Part shown: piece by piece, positions 9,282-18,218 of the stretch | How the letters are laid out: every line of letters starts with the position of its first letter | Numbering within the stretch: position 1 is the first letter of the stretch | From: an uncultured Marinilabiliaceae bacterium | GTDB lineage: Bacteria > Bacteroidota > Bacteroidia > Bacteroidales > Marinilabiliaceae | Assembly (NCBI GenBank): GCA_905235955.1 | Contig: CAJONN010000051.1 | Span: 1 to 20,955, forward strand | DNA: 20,955 bases | Reading direction: 5' to 3' | Made by a program: the position numbers and the translations under genes | The notes under the pieces: model-generated | Told to the model about the DNA's origin: nothing | The model's database searches: none | What the model saw: only the letters and a program-made list of their open reading frames with translations

Positions 9282-9773
9282 TCAATATAGTTTTCTCCAC
9301 TCGTAGTGGTTGGTTGTAAAATCCATGTAGCGCTTGAAGTCGGCAAGGGCGATGCTGAGCGATGCACGATTGTCGTTGGGGTGAAACGAGAGTCGGTCGG
9401 CACTGAGCAGATGATCGTCGAGAAAGACGATGACTTCGTGGTTAGCATCGTTGAGTAGCCCAAACGGACTAACTGAGCCGGGGGTAAGTCCCAAGTAACG
9501 CATCATGCGTTCGGGCGATGCAAAGCTTAGTTTCCCTTCGCCCAAAACCTTTTCGAGAGCATGTATGTCGAGGTCGTGATCGCAGTGCACTATTACGAGA
9601 TAATGTTTATTGCCTTTGTGGTTGCGAAAAAAGAGGTTTTTGCAGTGCGTACCAACAAATCCTTGCCAATATTGCCTTGCTATCTCTATGGTGGGAGCTT
9701 CAGGATGTTCTAAATATTCAAAGCTAATGTTGAGTGCTTTGAGTGTGTCGTAAACTATAGGTTGTCCTATCAT
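9282..9773 (-). CDS. ProX/YbaK-family aminoacyl-tRNA deacylase
   Basis: This is a free-standing editing domain that, in its family, hydrolyses mischarged tRNA such as Ala-tRNA-Pro in the cytoplasm. The 163-residue form beginning MIGQPIVYDTLKALNI has the family pattern: a substrate-loop segment FEYLEHPEAPTIE at 18-30, the key lysine in CKNLFFRN at Lys45, and the diagnostic GSVSPFGLLND at 99-109. The pattern is closest to the PrdX/ProX branch. The open frame continues upstream to a GTG at 9812 and an ATG at 9803. I choose 9773 because it aligns with family N-termini and because a terminator-like hairpin occupies 9792-9839. It lies upstream of lysS on the same strand, but a separate lysS promoter makes an operon unlikely. 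Which tRNA it edits cannot be told from sequence. Confidence 0.85.
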   Translation of the reverse strand: MIGQPIVYDTLKALNISFEYLEHPEAPTIEIARQYWQGFVGTHCKNLFFRNHKGNKHYLVIVHCDHDLDIHALEKVLGEGKLSFASPERMMRYLGLTPGSVSPFGLLNDANHEVIVFLDDHLLSADRLSFHPNDNRASLSIALADFKRYMDFTTNHYEWRKLY

Positions 9774-9791
9774 ATCTACATAAAATATTGC

Positions 9792-9839
9792 AAAAGACCT
9801 CATTACAAACACACATTGGGTGTTGCAACAAGGTCTTTT
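9792..9839 (-). terminator. Probable terminator of the lipoprotein gene
   Basis: A nine-base perfect stem (AAAAGACCT at 9792-9800 with AGGTCTTTT at 9831-9839) closes a 30-base loop that contains the 10-base palindrome TGTTGCAACA (9821-9830). On the minus strand the stem ends in TTTT followed by GCAATATTTT. It starts 29 bases after the lipoprotein stop. The long loop makes it weaker than the pgi or atpC terminators. Confidence 0.55.
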
Positions 9840-9868
9840 TGTTGTATATATAGGTAAGAAGATGATGC

Positions 9869-10672
9869 TTAGTATTCAACAATTTTATTGCGAAGTTCTT
9901 CTACCGATGTACGTATGCTTGCGCACTGAGCTTCAGAGATGCCGTTGTCGTCAATATCTTTGAATATGTCGTGCAGCGGAACTAAGTCGGCAAGCATAGT
10001 GCTGATGCTCTCTATCTCTTGATATTTGTTTAGTTTGTCGAGTGGTTCTTTCTGCGAGAGGACTATCTTCACCATCTCTTTGTTGTTGAATGTGTATTCT
10101 GATATGTGAGTAGCGAGGAAGAGTCCTTCGATCCAGCTACCAGAGACTATAAGGAGCGACACTGGTCCGCGATCGTTTTTGTTGAGATATTCGTAGGCAT
10201 CGTAGAACGAGTCAGTGATAAGGTTGGTGAGCTCGTCTTTGTTATTTTCGCTATTTTCAAGTTTGGTAGGCAGCTCAGGGTCAACAGCTTGCGTCATATC
10301 GAGGTCGTCTATCATTTTTTTGATAGCCTCCATATAAACCATTACAGTAGCATGCTGATTGTAGGTTGATGCGTAGCATACATCAGCACTATATACGCCA
10401 AGGTTTACAGCGCGTTTGGCTTCTGTGACGTATTTGTCAACAGCATTTTCGTCGTTGCAGAGGGTTATCATATAGTCGGCTCCTATGTCGTTGAGCATTT
10501 CGGTTATCTGAAATGCGGTAGGGAGCGGATATACAAATTCGCGCACCTCTTCGGCTACGTTTTGTTTAGTTATGATGGTTTCATCAGTGTTTTGTTGCTG
10601 ATTGCATGAGCACGAATCGAGCATCAGCATGGCAGTGAGGGCGAAAGCGGATAGGGTTACTGCTTTTTTCAT
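9869..10672 (-). CDS. Uncharacterised lipoprotein of a conserved Bacteroidota type
   Basis: This is a 267-residue predicted lipoprotein. The N-terminus MKKAVTLSAFALTAMLMLDS has a positively charged start, a hydrophobic stretch and a lipobox LDSC, with the acylated cysteine at residue 21. The following residues SCNQQQN lack the acidic patch linked to surface export, so it may stay facing the periplasm. The mature part is mostly helical and acidic, with FVYPLPTAFQITEMLNDIGA and VSGSWIEGLFLATHI as its most distinctive segments. These recall a family of Bacteroidota hypothetical lipoproteins with no known function. The frame stays open to an ATG at 10768, but a TATCTTTG promoter box at 10708-10715 lies inside that extension and the lipoprotein signal begins at 10672, so 10672 is the start. 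Confidence 0.8.
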   Translation of the reverse strand: MKKAVTLSAFALTAMLMLDSCSCNQQQNTDETIITKQNVAEEVREFVYPLPTAFQITEMLNDIGADYMITLCNDENAVDKYVTEAKRAVNLGVYSADVCYASTYNQHATVMVYMEAIKKMIDDLDMTQAVDPELPTKLENSENNKDELTNLITDSFYDAYEYLNKNDRGPVSLLIVSGSWIEGLFLATHISEYTFNNKEMVKIVLSQKEPLDKLNKYQEIESISTMLADLVPLHDIFKDIDDNGISEAQCASIRTSVEELRNKIVEY

Positions 10673-10707
10673 ATTAGAGTTTTTTAGGATATTTCTTTTT
10701 ATTTGCG

Positions 10708-10715
10708 CAAAGATA
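10708..10715 (-). promoter_or_regulatory. Promoter -7 box for the lipoprotein gene
   Basis: The minus strand reads TATCTTTG, an exact TAnnTTTG match, 35 bases before the chosen ATG at 10672. No clear TTG is seen at 19-21 bases upstream. The rest of the 254-base gap 10673-10926 shows only a five-base inverted repeat at 10832-10849 with no T-run. Confidence 0.6.
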
Positions 10716-10926
10716 TGAATATTCGGTTTAACTAATACTTCTATATTTGTGGTTCTTTCGATTTTCATTAAAAAACTTTTTCTGCTTTTACTCGCTAATT
10801 TTCTTAACGCTCCGTACCAAAGACGATGGTTAGAGTCGTTAATAACTCTTCATGCAAGTATAAAATCAGACTTCATACTAATTATTGAAAGTAATTTTTT
10901 GAATGGTCAGCCGAAAGAGAACTACC

Positions 10927-11994
10927 CTATTTATATGTTTGTGTGCCGGTGTTTGTACGACCAGTTATCACTATCGGTCCCTTGCCAAATTTGAGTTGTT
11001 TCTTGACGGTGCGTTCGCCCTTGGCTATCAAGCCTATATCGCCTTTGTGAGCATGAGCAAGATCGAATGTAAGTTCGTCTTTTTTGTTGATGAGTGTTAA
11101 GTTTATTTTGCCCTCAGTGGTGGTAAAATCTGACGAAGCTGTAAGTGTAATGCCATTAGCTGAGCCCGAACTTATTATCGAGCCTTTTTCTGATTCAAGG
11201 TGGAATTCGCCCTTCACTTTGTAGAGGTTGAGTGTAGATGCTTTGAGCGAACCTGAAACTGTAGCTTCTGCATCAGATATTTTTATGGCACCTGTACTGC
11301 CTTGTATGTGCAAGTTGCAATCAGTAAGGTTGCTATATGTTTGTGTACCTGCTATTGTTTTGCCATCAAGTTTGCCACTAAAATAGCTAACTGTAGCAGC
11401 GCCATCGGTACTGTCGAAGCTAAGGGTGCCGTTGCCTTTGTTTACGTTTATTGCGCCAGTTGAGGTCGATAGTGCAAATGTACCATCTATTTGCTCCATC
11501 ACTATGTCGCCAGCCTTAGCCTCTGCGGTTAGGTTGCCTGCTACATTTTTGCCAGTTATTTTACCTTTTACGGTTTCGATGTCGATGTTGCAATCGGTAA
11601 GCGACTCAAGTGTTACGTTGCCACTGGTTGCTTTTACAACAACTTTTACGCCAATTGGTACGTTTACGACAAATTCACCTGCGTACGACGCTTGTGAGCT
11701 GTTGGGCACTTCAAATGTTGCAGTAAGAGTGGTACCATTGTCGTCGAAGTTTATTTTGTAAGCTTCGTCAGCTGCCAAAGCTTCAAGTTTTCCGTTGACT
11801 ATAGCCTTGTTGCCATCAGTTGCTCTGATGTTGACTTTGCAAAACTGAGAGTTGACAACTATCTCTTTGGTAGCTGTTTCTATAGAGTTTTCTGCTACAG
11901 TTATCATCTCTTTTAGTTTTCCGAGCTGAGCATTAGCTGCCAAAGCTACTACTGAGAGTGCAGCAGTAAGAACGATGCGTATGTGTGTTTTCAT
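10927..11994 (-). CDS. Secreted DUF4097-like beta-helical protein
   Basis: This 355-residue exported protein has a Sec signal peptide MKTHIRIVLTAALSVVALAA followed by NA, with likely cleavage after residue 22. The mature protein is rich in short Thr/Ser/Gly/Val beta-strand units such as KATSGNVTLESL and KGKITGKNVAGNL, the repeating pattern of the DUF4097 (putative adhesin) fold. An internal echo, LTDCNIDI at 132-139 and LTDCNLHI at 223-230, suggests duplicated coils 91 residues apart. There is no membrane anchor, lipobox or C-terminal sorting domain, so it probably stays in the periplasm or outer-membrane space. It lies 107 bases downstream of the MscS gene on the same strand and has its own promoter box. 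The function is unknown and the adhesin label is only a family name. Confidence 0.75.
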   Translation of the reverse strand: MKTHIRIVLTAALSVVALAANAQLGKLKEMITVAENSIETATKEIVVNSQFCKVNIRATDGNKAIVNGKLEALAADEAYKINFDDNGTTLTATFEVPNSSQASYAGEFVVNVPIGVKVVVKATSGNVTLESLTDCNIDIETVKGKITGKNVAGNLTAEAKAGDIVMEQIDGTFALSTSTGAINVNKGNGTLSFDSTDGAATVSYFSGKLDGKTIAGTQTYSNLTDCNLHIQGSTGAIKISDAEATVSGSLKASTLNLYKVKGEFHLESEKGSIISSGSANGITLTASSDFTTTEGKINLTLINKKDELTFDLAHAHKGDIGLIAKGERTVKKQLKFGKGPIVITGRTNTGTQTYK

Positions 11995-12017
11995 AAGAAT
12001 TTGAATTTTTTATTACG

Positions 12018-12025
12018 CAAATATA
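12018..12025 (-). promoter_or_regulatory. Probable promoter -7 box for the DUF4097-like gene
   Basis: The minus strand reads TATATTTG, an exact TAnnTTTG match ending 23 bases before the ATG at 11994. No upstream TTG is visible at the right spacing. Confidence 0.5.
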
Positions 12026-12068
12026 TATGCAATTTTACATAATGAATTTATAAATACGACTCTTTTGA

Positions 12069-12086
12069 CAAAAAAACGAGTTTCGT
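12069..12086 (-). terminator. Weak possible terminator of the MscS gene
   Basis: On the minus strand ACGA-AAC-TCGT is followed by seven T residues, 15 bases past the MscS stop. The stem is only four pairs, so termination is likely partial at best. Confidence 0.3.
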
Positions 12087-12101
12087 ACTAATTGCACAAA
12101 C

Positions 12102-14717
12102 TTATAACGTTCCTTTCAAGTGCACATCGCGTTGTGGGAAAGGTATTTCGATGTTGTTATCGTTGAAGGTGTCGTATATTATTTCGTTTATCTTACTGCA
12201 AATCTTGAGTTTAGATGTTATTCTACCCCAAAAACTTACATACAAATCAACGCTGCTATCGCCAAAGCCGTTAAACATTACATTCACACCACGCGATGCA
12301 TCAATATCAGGTTGCTTAGTATCTTGCGTTTCAATATAGGCATTGATACGGTCGAGCAAGAGCTCACGCACACGTGCAACATTGGTGCCGTATGCCACAC
12401 CTATGGGCAACTTCATAAACTCGTAGTCGTGATTGCGAGTGAGGTTTTTGAAGCTTTTTGCAAACAAATTGCTATTGAGGAAGGCAATGATGCTGCCATC
12501 GAGAGTCTGAATTTGTGTACTCTGATATGCAATGCTATGCACCACTCCTCTGATGCCATCGCACTCTATCATTTCGCCCACACGCACTCTACCTGCCATA
12601 AGCGATATGCCGTAGAAGAAGTTGTTCAGAACATCTTTCATGGCAAAACCTACACCTGTTGCCAAGCCAGCGGTAACAATGGATATGCCCGAACTTGGCA
12701 CATTCATCAGCACCAAAGCTATAACGAAAAATGCTCCCCAAACAACTATAGATATAATGTTGTTGCCCAACGTAATGTTGGCCTGCTTGTTTGAGTCGTG
12801 CTTAGCGTCGAGGTGCAGATGATAAGCTGCACGTAGCATGTAGTTGAGGTATTTGAATATAAAATACAAGCCGCTTACTGTTACTATTTTTGATATAGAA
12901 AGCTCAAAGACATCAGGTATCTTTATAAAGTCAGTAAAGAAAATAGTGGCACAAGCTTCTGACATATCAAATATCTTCGATGCCCAATAGATGCTAAGCG
13001 GCAACGACATGACGGCAAGCACCGGAATGATTGTCATGTTGAGCAAATCGCCAAACCATGTGTATTTGAAGTACTTACCATCATGAGCATGATACGAAGT
13101 TATCACCTTTTTTACTTCAGATTCGCTATTGAGTTTGCCTTTGAGCGACTCACAAAATATCTTGTCTTCGTATACCTTCATGGCATCGTAGCAACATGTA
13201 ATACCGTGAATACATGTAAGTTGTATCATCCACCACATGAATATTTGCACAGCCAAAAGTGTAAAACCATACCAACTTGCAATGCACGAAATCAGAATGG
13301 TTGCAAACGAAATCCAAGTATAAAACTTATCAGCGGTATTTACCAAGTTGCTATACTTATTGACACCTGTAAATTGGAACAATGTAACAATAAGCAAAAT
13401 AGGTGGGAATAAGAGACTTACAACGCTATTGGGCAAAAATACTATGCGAACAAATATCACAAAAAAGCCCATTGCCATTATAGGCAAATAGAGCCTATAT
13501 CCGTAGCGTAGCTTATCGGCTTGTGTACGAAACAACAACGATGCCACTATGGCCGACATAAGAAGCGTAAACTCTATGAGCAAGCCACTTGCCATCTTGA
13601 AAAAGTTGTCGGTCATGAAGTGGCTCATGATTATCAGCACTATGGAAAATAGCACCATTGATAGGGCTGTAATGCTATAGTTTTTGCGTAGCTCAAATTG
13701 CTGATTTTTAAAGCGTTTGGGTACAACAAAACGTATGATTATATTACACAAAACTATGGCTATAGCGAGGTAGAAGAGTGCAAAGAATGTAAAAGCTATC
13801 ACTACAGGTCCTTTCCAATCTGACCTAACCTTTTCTTTGCCCGTAAGCATATATTTTTCTTCAATATCGCGTTGCGCTACGCCCCAATAATAGTCAAAGC
13901 GCATAAGCATGCTGACGAAATTGGTTTCGCCGTTTTTGAAGATGTTTTGTTGTATGGCCCGATATTTTTCTACGGCATAGTCGTTGAGTTTCTTAAGTTT
14001 ATCGCTTATAGCTATATATTGTTCGTAGTCTTCTTTTACATTGTCGTGTATGGCAGCTATGTTTTCTCTTATTTGCAAGGCTATAAACACACATGAGTCG
14101 CGCACGGCTTGCTGTGCAGGTGTCAGCAAGAAGTTTTTGCGTCTGTTGTGCGTAGTTGATACGGTATTGAGTAGGCTGTCAACTAAAGCGGTGCTTATGC
14201 TGTCGCGTATGGCAATTTCTTCATCAGGGGTGTCAACTGTTGTTGCATGTTGTTCTGGCGTTGACTCGAAAACGTTGTGTGTAGCAACACTATCAATTTG
14301 TGGCGTTTCAACGCGTGGTGGTAGTGCTGCCAAGGCTTCAATGAGTTTGCCATAGCGTTCTATTTCATCATCTAAACGCTCTAAAATATTGAAGTAAGGT
14401 TGCTTGCGTTGTGTAAATGTTTTGTATAGTTCGGTAGCCTCGTTGCAAGCGTATGTAAGGTTGAATATATAATCTTGTTTTTGCGAATATAATATCAGCG
14501 CTGTCTGATTGCTCTTTTGTATCATATCGAGCATCATATCATGCTGCATATCGTTATATTGCTTGTAGCGCACCAGTTGTTCATTCATCTCGTCGTAGAG
14601 CAACTTGAGTTCGTCGCGCAATACTTCAAGAGTTTTTACTAAGTCGCTTTCGTTGAGTACAGCCTGTGTTGGGACTATGAAAAGCAACAGCAATAGGGTT
14701 GTTACAATTCTTTTCAT
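12102..14717 (-). CDS. Large MscS-family mechanosensitive channel
   Basis: This inner-membrane channel is expected to open on membrane tension after hypo-osmotic shock. It has 871 residues, far longer than E. coli MscS (286) and closer to the large MscK/YbiO class. A signal peptide MKRIVTTLLLLLFIVPTQA starts the protein. A charged, helical, probably periplasmic region (about 20-300) follows. About ten hydrophobic segments come next, roughly at 303-327, 348-367, 376-396, 408-427, 430-450, 467-508, 556-580, 606-622, 652-672 and the pore helix 678-703. The MscS core is clear: AGLATGVGFAMKDVLNNFF at 683-701, then the beta domain with RVGEMIECDGIRGVV at 712-726 and TLDGSIIAFLNS at 738-749, and the cytosolic vestibule to the end. 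It starts 22 bases after the DUF3137-like gene on the same strand, so the two are very likely co-transcribed. Confidence 0.9.
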   Translation of the reverse strand: MKRIVTTLLLLLFIVPTQAVLNESDLVKTLEVLRDELKLLYDEMNEQLVRYKQYNDMQHDMMLDMIQKSNQTALILYSQKQDYIFNLTYACNEATELYKTFTQRKQPYFNILERLDDEIERYGKLIEALAALPPRVETPQIDSVATHNVFESTPEQHATTVDTPDEEIAIRDSISTALVDSLLNTVSTTHNRRKNFLLTPAQQAVRDSCVFIALQIRENIAAIHDNVKEDYEQYIAISDKLKKLNDYAVEKYRAIQQNIFKNGETNFVSMLMRFDYYWGVAQRDIEEKYMLTGKEKVRSDWKGPVVIAFTFFALFYLAIAIVLCNIIIRFVVPKRFKNQQFELRKNYSITALSMVLFSIVLIIMSHFMTDNFFKMASGLLIEFTLLMSAIVASLLFRTQADKLRYGYRLYLPIMAMGFFVIFVRIVFLPNSVVSLLFPPILLIVTLFQFTGVNKYSNLVNTADKFYTWISFATILISCIASWYGFTLLAVQIFMWWMIQLTCIHGITCCYDAMKVYEDKIFCESLKGKLNSESEVKKVITSYHAHDGKYFKYTWFGDLLNMTIIPVLAVMSLPLSIYWASKIFDMSEACATIFFTDFIKIPDVFELSISKIVTVSGLYFIFKYLNYMLRAAYHLHLDAKHDSNKQANITLGNNIISIVVWGAFFVIALVLMNVPSSGISIVTAGLATGVGFAMKDVLNNFFYGISLMAGRVRVGEMIECDGIRGVVHSIAYQSTQIQTLDGSIIAFLNSNLFAKSFKNLTRNHDYEFMKLPIGVAYGTNVARVRELLLDRINAYIETQDTKQPDIDASRGVNVMFNGFGDSSVDLYVSFWGRITSKLKICSKINEIIYDTFNDNNIEIPFPQRDVHLKGTL

Positions 14718-14739
14718 ACTGACTTGTGAATATATGGTA

Positions 14740-15657
14740 TTACAGATATTTGCTGAATGCGGTAGCTATTTTGCCCATTTCGTTTATTATGGCAAAATCT
14801 TCGTATACACGCTTTATTTTGAGGCTTGATAATATTTTGGCTTCAAATCTATTTTTGAAGTTTGGCACTACAATCAATATCTTGTTGTTCCAAAACGACA
14901 CTGTCATGTCGCTCTCGCCCATATTTTGCTTTATGGTGTTGTAGAGGTCAACAATATTTTGCTTTGCCTGCTCAGCTATTGCAGGCAATGTGTCTGATGT
15001 GGAATATGTTGAAAAGAGTTTACCAAATGCTGTATTATCGGGACGCAACTTTGTGTATGCCAGAGCCATACCTTCGATGGTGCTAAGTGTGGTGAGTATA
15101 GCGTTGTCTGATGTGCTTTGAGGCAATGTCAGATCTAATACCATGCCATCAAAATGCCTCACATTGTTTTTCTTTTTCTTGCCGTTGACTATGCTCTCTT
15201 CAGAATATGCAAGGTGCGACTCACAAAAGACAAAACTTACGTCACCTACATTGCCACGTATACCATCTTCGTTGGCCAACACTTCATTGGCGTGTTGCTT
15301 AAATATGCCCGAGGCAAAAAACGAACTTATATCTACACCCAACTTGGCATCGTATGTGGCATTGGGGCATACGGTTGCTGTGAGTATGGGCATTATCTCT
15401 TTTTTGTAACGTTTGTCGAGTTTGACAAATGCCAATGCCAATGTAAGGATAAATGTGATGAGCCAAACGGCTATACCTATTGTCAATGTAAGTGCTACAT
15501 TCTGACTGACAATATATAGCACCAATGCAGCTATGCAACCAAGCAAAAGCCCCAACCCGAAACCATATTTATAGGCGTTTCGGCGATATGCTTCCATACT
15601 TTGCAATATGTTGTCTACACTGCTCTCTATCGAGCTCCACGCCTCTTCGGTTTCCAT
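14740..15657 (-). CDS. DUF3137-like membrane protein
   Basis: This 305-residue protein has a short cytoplasmic N-terminus rich in acidic residues (METEEAWSSIESSVDN), two membrane segments at about 31-50 and 54-77 that form a hairpin, then a long soluble domain on the same side as the N-terminus. After the membrane the pattern KLDKRYKKEIMPILT, then GDVSFVFCESHLAYSEE (138-154), a KKKKNN stretch, and FDGMVLDLTLP (169-179) matches DUF3137 as I remember it. The family has no known activity. Spacing of 22 bases to the MscS gene downstream and 39 bases from the fusion enzyme upstream suggests one transcript. A partner role for the channel is an inference from position only. Confidence 0.75.
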   Translation of the reverse strand: METEEAWSSIESSVDNILQSMEAYRRNAYKYGFGLGLLLGCIAALVLYIVSQNVALTLTIGIAVWLITFILTLALAFVKLDKRYKKEIMPILTATVCPNATYDAKLGVDISSFFASGIFKQHANEVLANEDGIRGNVGDVSFVFCESHLAYSEESIVNGKKKKNNVRHFDGMVLDLTLPQSTSDNAILTTLSTIEGMALAYTKLRPDNTAFGKLFSTYSTSDTLPAIAEQAKQNIVDLYNTIKQNMGESDMTVSFWNNKILIVVPNFKNRFEAKILSSLKIKRVYEDFAIINEMGKIATAFSKYL

Positions 15658-15696
15658 AGTATTGGCTATTTTATTGGTTGGTTATCTCTCTGCATA

Positions 15697-18183
15697 TCAG
15701 CAACCTACCATCTGATTTTCCTCTATCTGATGGTATACGCTGCTGGTAAGTTTTTCATAGGTAGATGTTGTTTTGCCATTAGGATATATTGGCGCCAAAA
15801 ATTCTACCTGTACTTTGTGCGGACGAGGCAATATTGTACCTTTAGGCATCGCATCGAATGCTCCTTTTATTGACACTGGCACAACGGGTACGTTGAGTTC
15901 TTTTGACAATATTGCAAATGTCTTCTTAAACTCGCCCAACTTACCATTTACTGTGCGAGTGCCTTCAGGGAAGATGATGATGTTTTTGTTCTTTTTGAGA
16001 GCTTCGCCAAGTTTCTGTATCGAATCTTTGAGGTTGCTCATATCCATAATGATGATGTTGTGCCTATTAGCTATAAACTTCAAGAACGGACGCTTGATGT
16101 GTTGTTCCTTTGCATAGAAATAGGTGTTGCGTATCATCCGATATTTCAAAAACGACATTACAAACATACCATCGAGGAAACTCTGATGGTTGGGGGCTAA
16201 TATCACCGGACCATCTTGCGGAATGTTCTCTACGCCTTTACCTGTAAGCTTGAAGAAGGCCTTGAAGAAGAGCTTCGATACTTTTACGAATATGCCACCC
16301 GTAAACCATGTCTCTGGCATACGGAGGTTGGTATGTTCTTTCAATATCTTCTTCCAGTCAATTTTCTCTACTTCAATGCGTGTTTTGTAATCAGCTACGT
16401 GCGATGCTAAATCGCTGACGTTTTTAAAGGCTGTAATTTGGTCGGTAGTTATCTCCATACCAAATGTCGACTGTATGAAGACTTGCAGCCCAACTTTGTC
16501 GAGCGAGTCGAAAGCCAAGTCGAGCTCTATGTGGTCGGTTGGCTTCACTTTGCAGCGTTTTTCGTCTTGTATGTAGGTCTTCAGTATGCGATATTCTTCT
16601 AAATTGGGCTCTATTGCTACTTGCTCACTACCTTTGTTGTTGTTTTTGCCAGCAAGCAATTCAGGCAATTTGTAGCGTTGTAGCTTATCAAGTTTGGTGC
16701 GAGGTAGTTCGCCTCTGTATACAAAGAGGCTCATAATTTTTTTATACGGAGCCACTGTAAGATTGTATGGCTCAAGCACTTCGTTCTTCAACGCAGCTTC
16801 TACCTCAGCATCAGTAAGTGCCGAAGCCCACTGGGTTTGTGGCACTATGATGGCTCTGAGCATATCGCCATCTTGTATTACGCCTACCTCTTTTACGTAA
16901 TTTGAGTAGCTCTCTATCTTAAATTCTATTTCGTTCGGATTGACGTTTTTGCCATTCGAGAGAACTATTATCTCTTTGCGTCGACCAGTGATAACAACGC
17001 GTCCGTGGTCGTCGATGTAGCCAAGGTCGCCAGTGTAGAGCCAGCCGTCGCGTAGCACTTCTGCCGTCTCTTCTGGGCGGTTGTAGTAGCCTTGCATTAT
17101 GTTTCGACCTTTGGCACACACTTCACCATTACGTATCTCTACTTGCACTTCAGACACTGGCTGACCTGATGCGCCCGGGCAGATATCGTTGGGGCGAGTA
17201 AACGAAATCATTGGTGCGGCTTCGGTCATTCCATAACCTTCAAGCACGTCTAAGCCTATGGTTTTTAGTCCTACACCTATCTCTTTGTCGAGCGCAGCAC
17301 CACCACTTACGCAGAAGGCTATCTTGCCACCCATCTTAGTGCGAACCGATTTGAATATGAACCTCGACAAGCGTCGGCTACCAATGGCTTTACATATATT
17401 GAAGAGGGCGCGTGTGATAAATTTTGCGTCGATTTTGTTTTTTATTCCTTTATATAGAGTGGTCCATAGACGAGGCACACCAATGATGATGCTCACATGG
17501 TTGTTTTGCAACGTTGCCATAATGTCGCCAGCTGCCATCGACGGAGCAAATGCTACGCAGCCACCAACTTCGAGCGGAGCTACTACAGAGCCGAGCAATG
17601 GCAACACGTGGTGCAGTGGCAAAAGTATCATTGTGCACGAGTCGGTGCGGAAGATGGGTACATCAGTGGTTACTGCTTTTACGTTGGCATCGATGTTGTC
17701 AAACGAGAGCATCACACCTTTGGGCGAGCCTGTGGTGCCCGATGTGTAGATGATGAGTGCTGTATCTTCAGGCTTGCTTTCTATTTGTGCTTTTTCACCT
17801 TTGAGAGGTACTTGCTCAAGGTCATCAATGATGTTGATGCGTATATTTTTATCAGAAACATCATCGAGGGCTTGCATTGCCAAGTCATATTTTTCTCTCG
17901 ACACCCAAATACATTCTGGGTGGCAATCGTTGATGATGTATGAAATATCGTGTGCTGTAGATGTAGCATCAACAGGCACTGCTATACCTTTGTTGAGCCA
18001 TATTGAGAAGAAGGCATAAATCCAACCTTCTCTGTTTTCGCTAAGAATTATTGTCTTTGGTTTTTCGCTGCCCGAAAATTTAGGTGTATATTCACCATAC
18101 ATGCTGATGCGAACCAACATTTCAGCAAAGCTTATTTTGCGGTCGCCAACGGCTATTGCCGTTTTTCTCCAGTCTGTTATCAT
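15697..18183 (-). CDS. AMP-dependent acyl ligase / carrier domain / PlsC acyltransferase fusion
   Basis: This multidomain protein (828 residues) appears able to activate a fatty acid, hold it on a carrier and pass it to a lysophospholipid. The N-terminal adenylation domain has YTSGTTGSPKG at 146-156, YGMTE at 317-321, YTGD at 383-386 and the A10 lysine in RTKLDK at Lys497. A carrier-like domain follows, with the phosphopantetheine site DSLDKVGL at 559-566 (Ser560). The C-terminal PlsC acyltransferase has NHQSFLD at 665-671 (HX4D) and FPEGTRT at 738-744. The frame stays open to 18249, but a full promoter (TTTG, 20 bases, TAACTTTG) lies at 18219-18250, so the ATG at 18183 is chosen. The order is the reverse of E. 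coli Aas, where the acyltransferase comes first. The true substrate is not proven. It lies downstream of a PaaK-like ligase and 39 bases upstream of the DUF3137 gene. Confidence 0.9.
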   Translation of the reverse strand: MITDWRKTAIAVGDRKISFAEMLVRISMYGEYTPKFSGSEKPKTIILSENREGWIYAFFSIWLNKGIAVPVDATSTAHDISYIINDCHPECIWVSREKYDLAMQALDDVSDKNIRINIIDDLEQVPLKGEKAQIESKPEDTALIIYTSGTTGSPKGVMLSFDNIDANVKAVTTDVPIFRTDSCTMILLPLHHVLPLLGSVVAPLEVGGCVAFAPSMAAGDIMATLQNNHVSIIIGVPRLWTTLYKGIKNKIDAKFITRALFNICKAIGSRRLSRFIFKSVRTKMGGKIAFCVSGGAALDKEIGVGLKTIGLDVLEGYGMTEAAPMISFTRPNDICPGASGQPVSEVQVEIRNGEVCAKGRNIMQGYYNRPEETAEVLRDGWLYTGDLGYIDDHGRVVITGRRKEIIVLSNGKNVNPNEIEFKIESYSNYVKEVGVIQDGDMLRAIIVPQTQWASALTDAEVEAALKNEVLEPYNLTVAPYKKIMSLFVYRGELPRTKLDKLQRYKLPELLAGKNNNKGSEQVAIEPNLEEYRILKTYIQDEKRCKVKPTDHIELDLAFDSLDKVGLQVFIQSTFGMEITTDQITAFKNVSDLASHVADYKTRIEVEKIDWKKILKEHTNLRMPETWFTGGIFVKVSKLFFKAFFKLTGKGVENIPQDGPVILAPNHQSFLDGMFVMSFLKYRMIRNTYFYAKEQHIKRPFLKFIANRHNIIIMDMSNLKDSIQKLGEALKKNKNIIIFPEGTRTVNGKLGEFKKTFAILSKELNVPVVPVSIKGAFDAMPKGTILPRPHKVQVEFLAPIYPNGKTTSTYEKLTSSVYHQIEENQMVGC

Positions 18184-18218
18184 CTCGTTCGTCTTTTTTA
18201 CCGAAAAAAAATACGGGG

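Noticed and set aside
12120..12794. 224-codon open frame on the plus strand inside the MscS gene
   Set aside because: It lies entirely antisense to clear MscS motifs, has no recognisable domain, and its sequence is rich in His, Cys and Tyr as expected from reading a real gene backwards.
17258..17749. 163-codon plus-strand open frame antisense to the fusion enzyme
   Set aside because: It is a shadow of the adenylation domain with no independent support.
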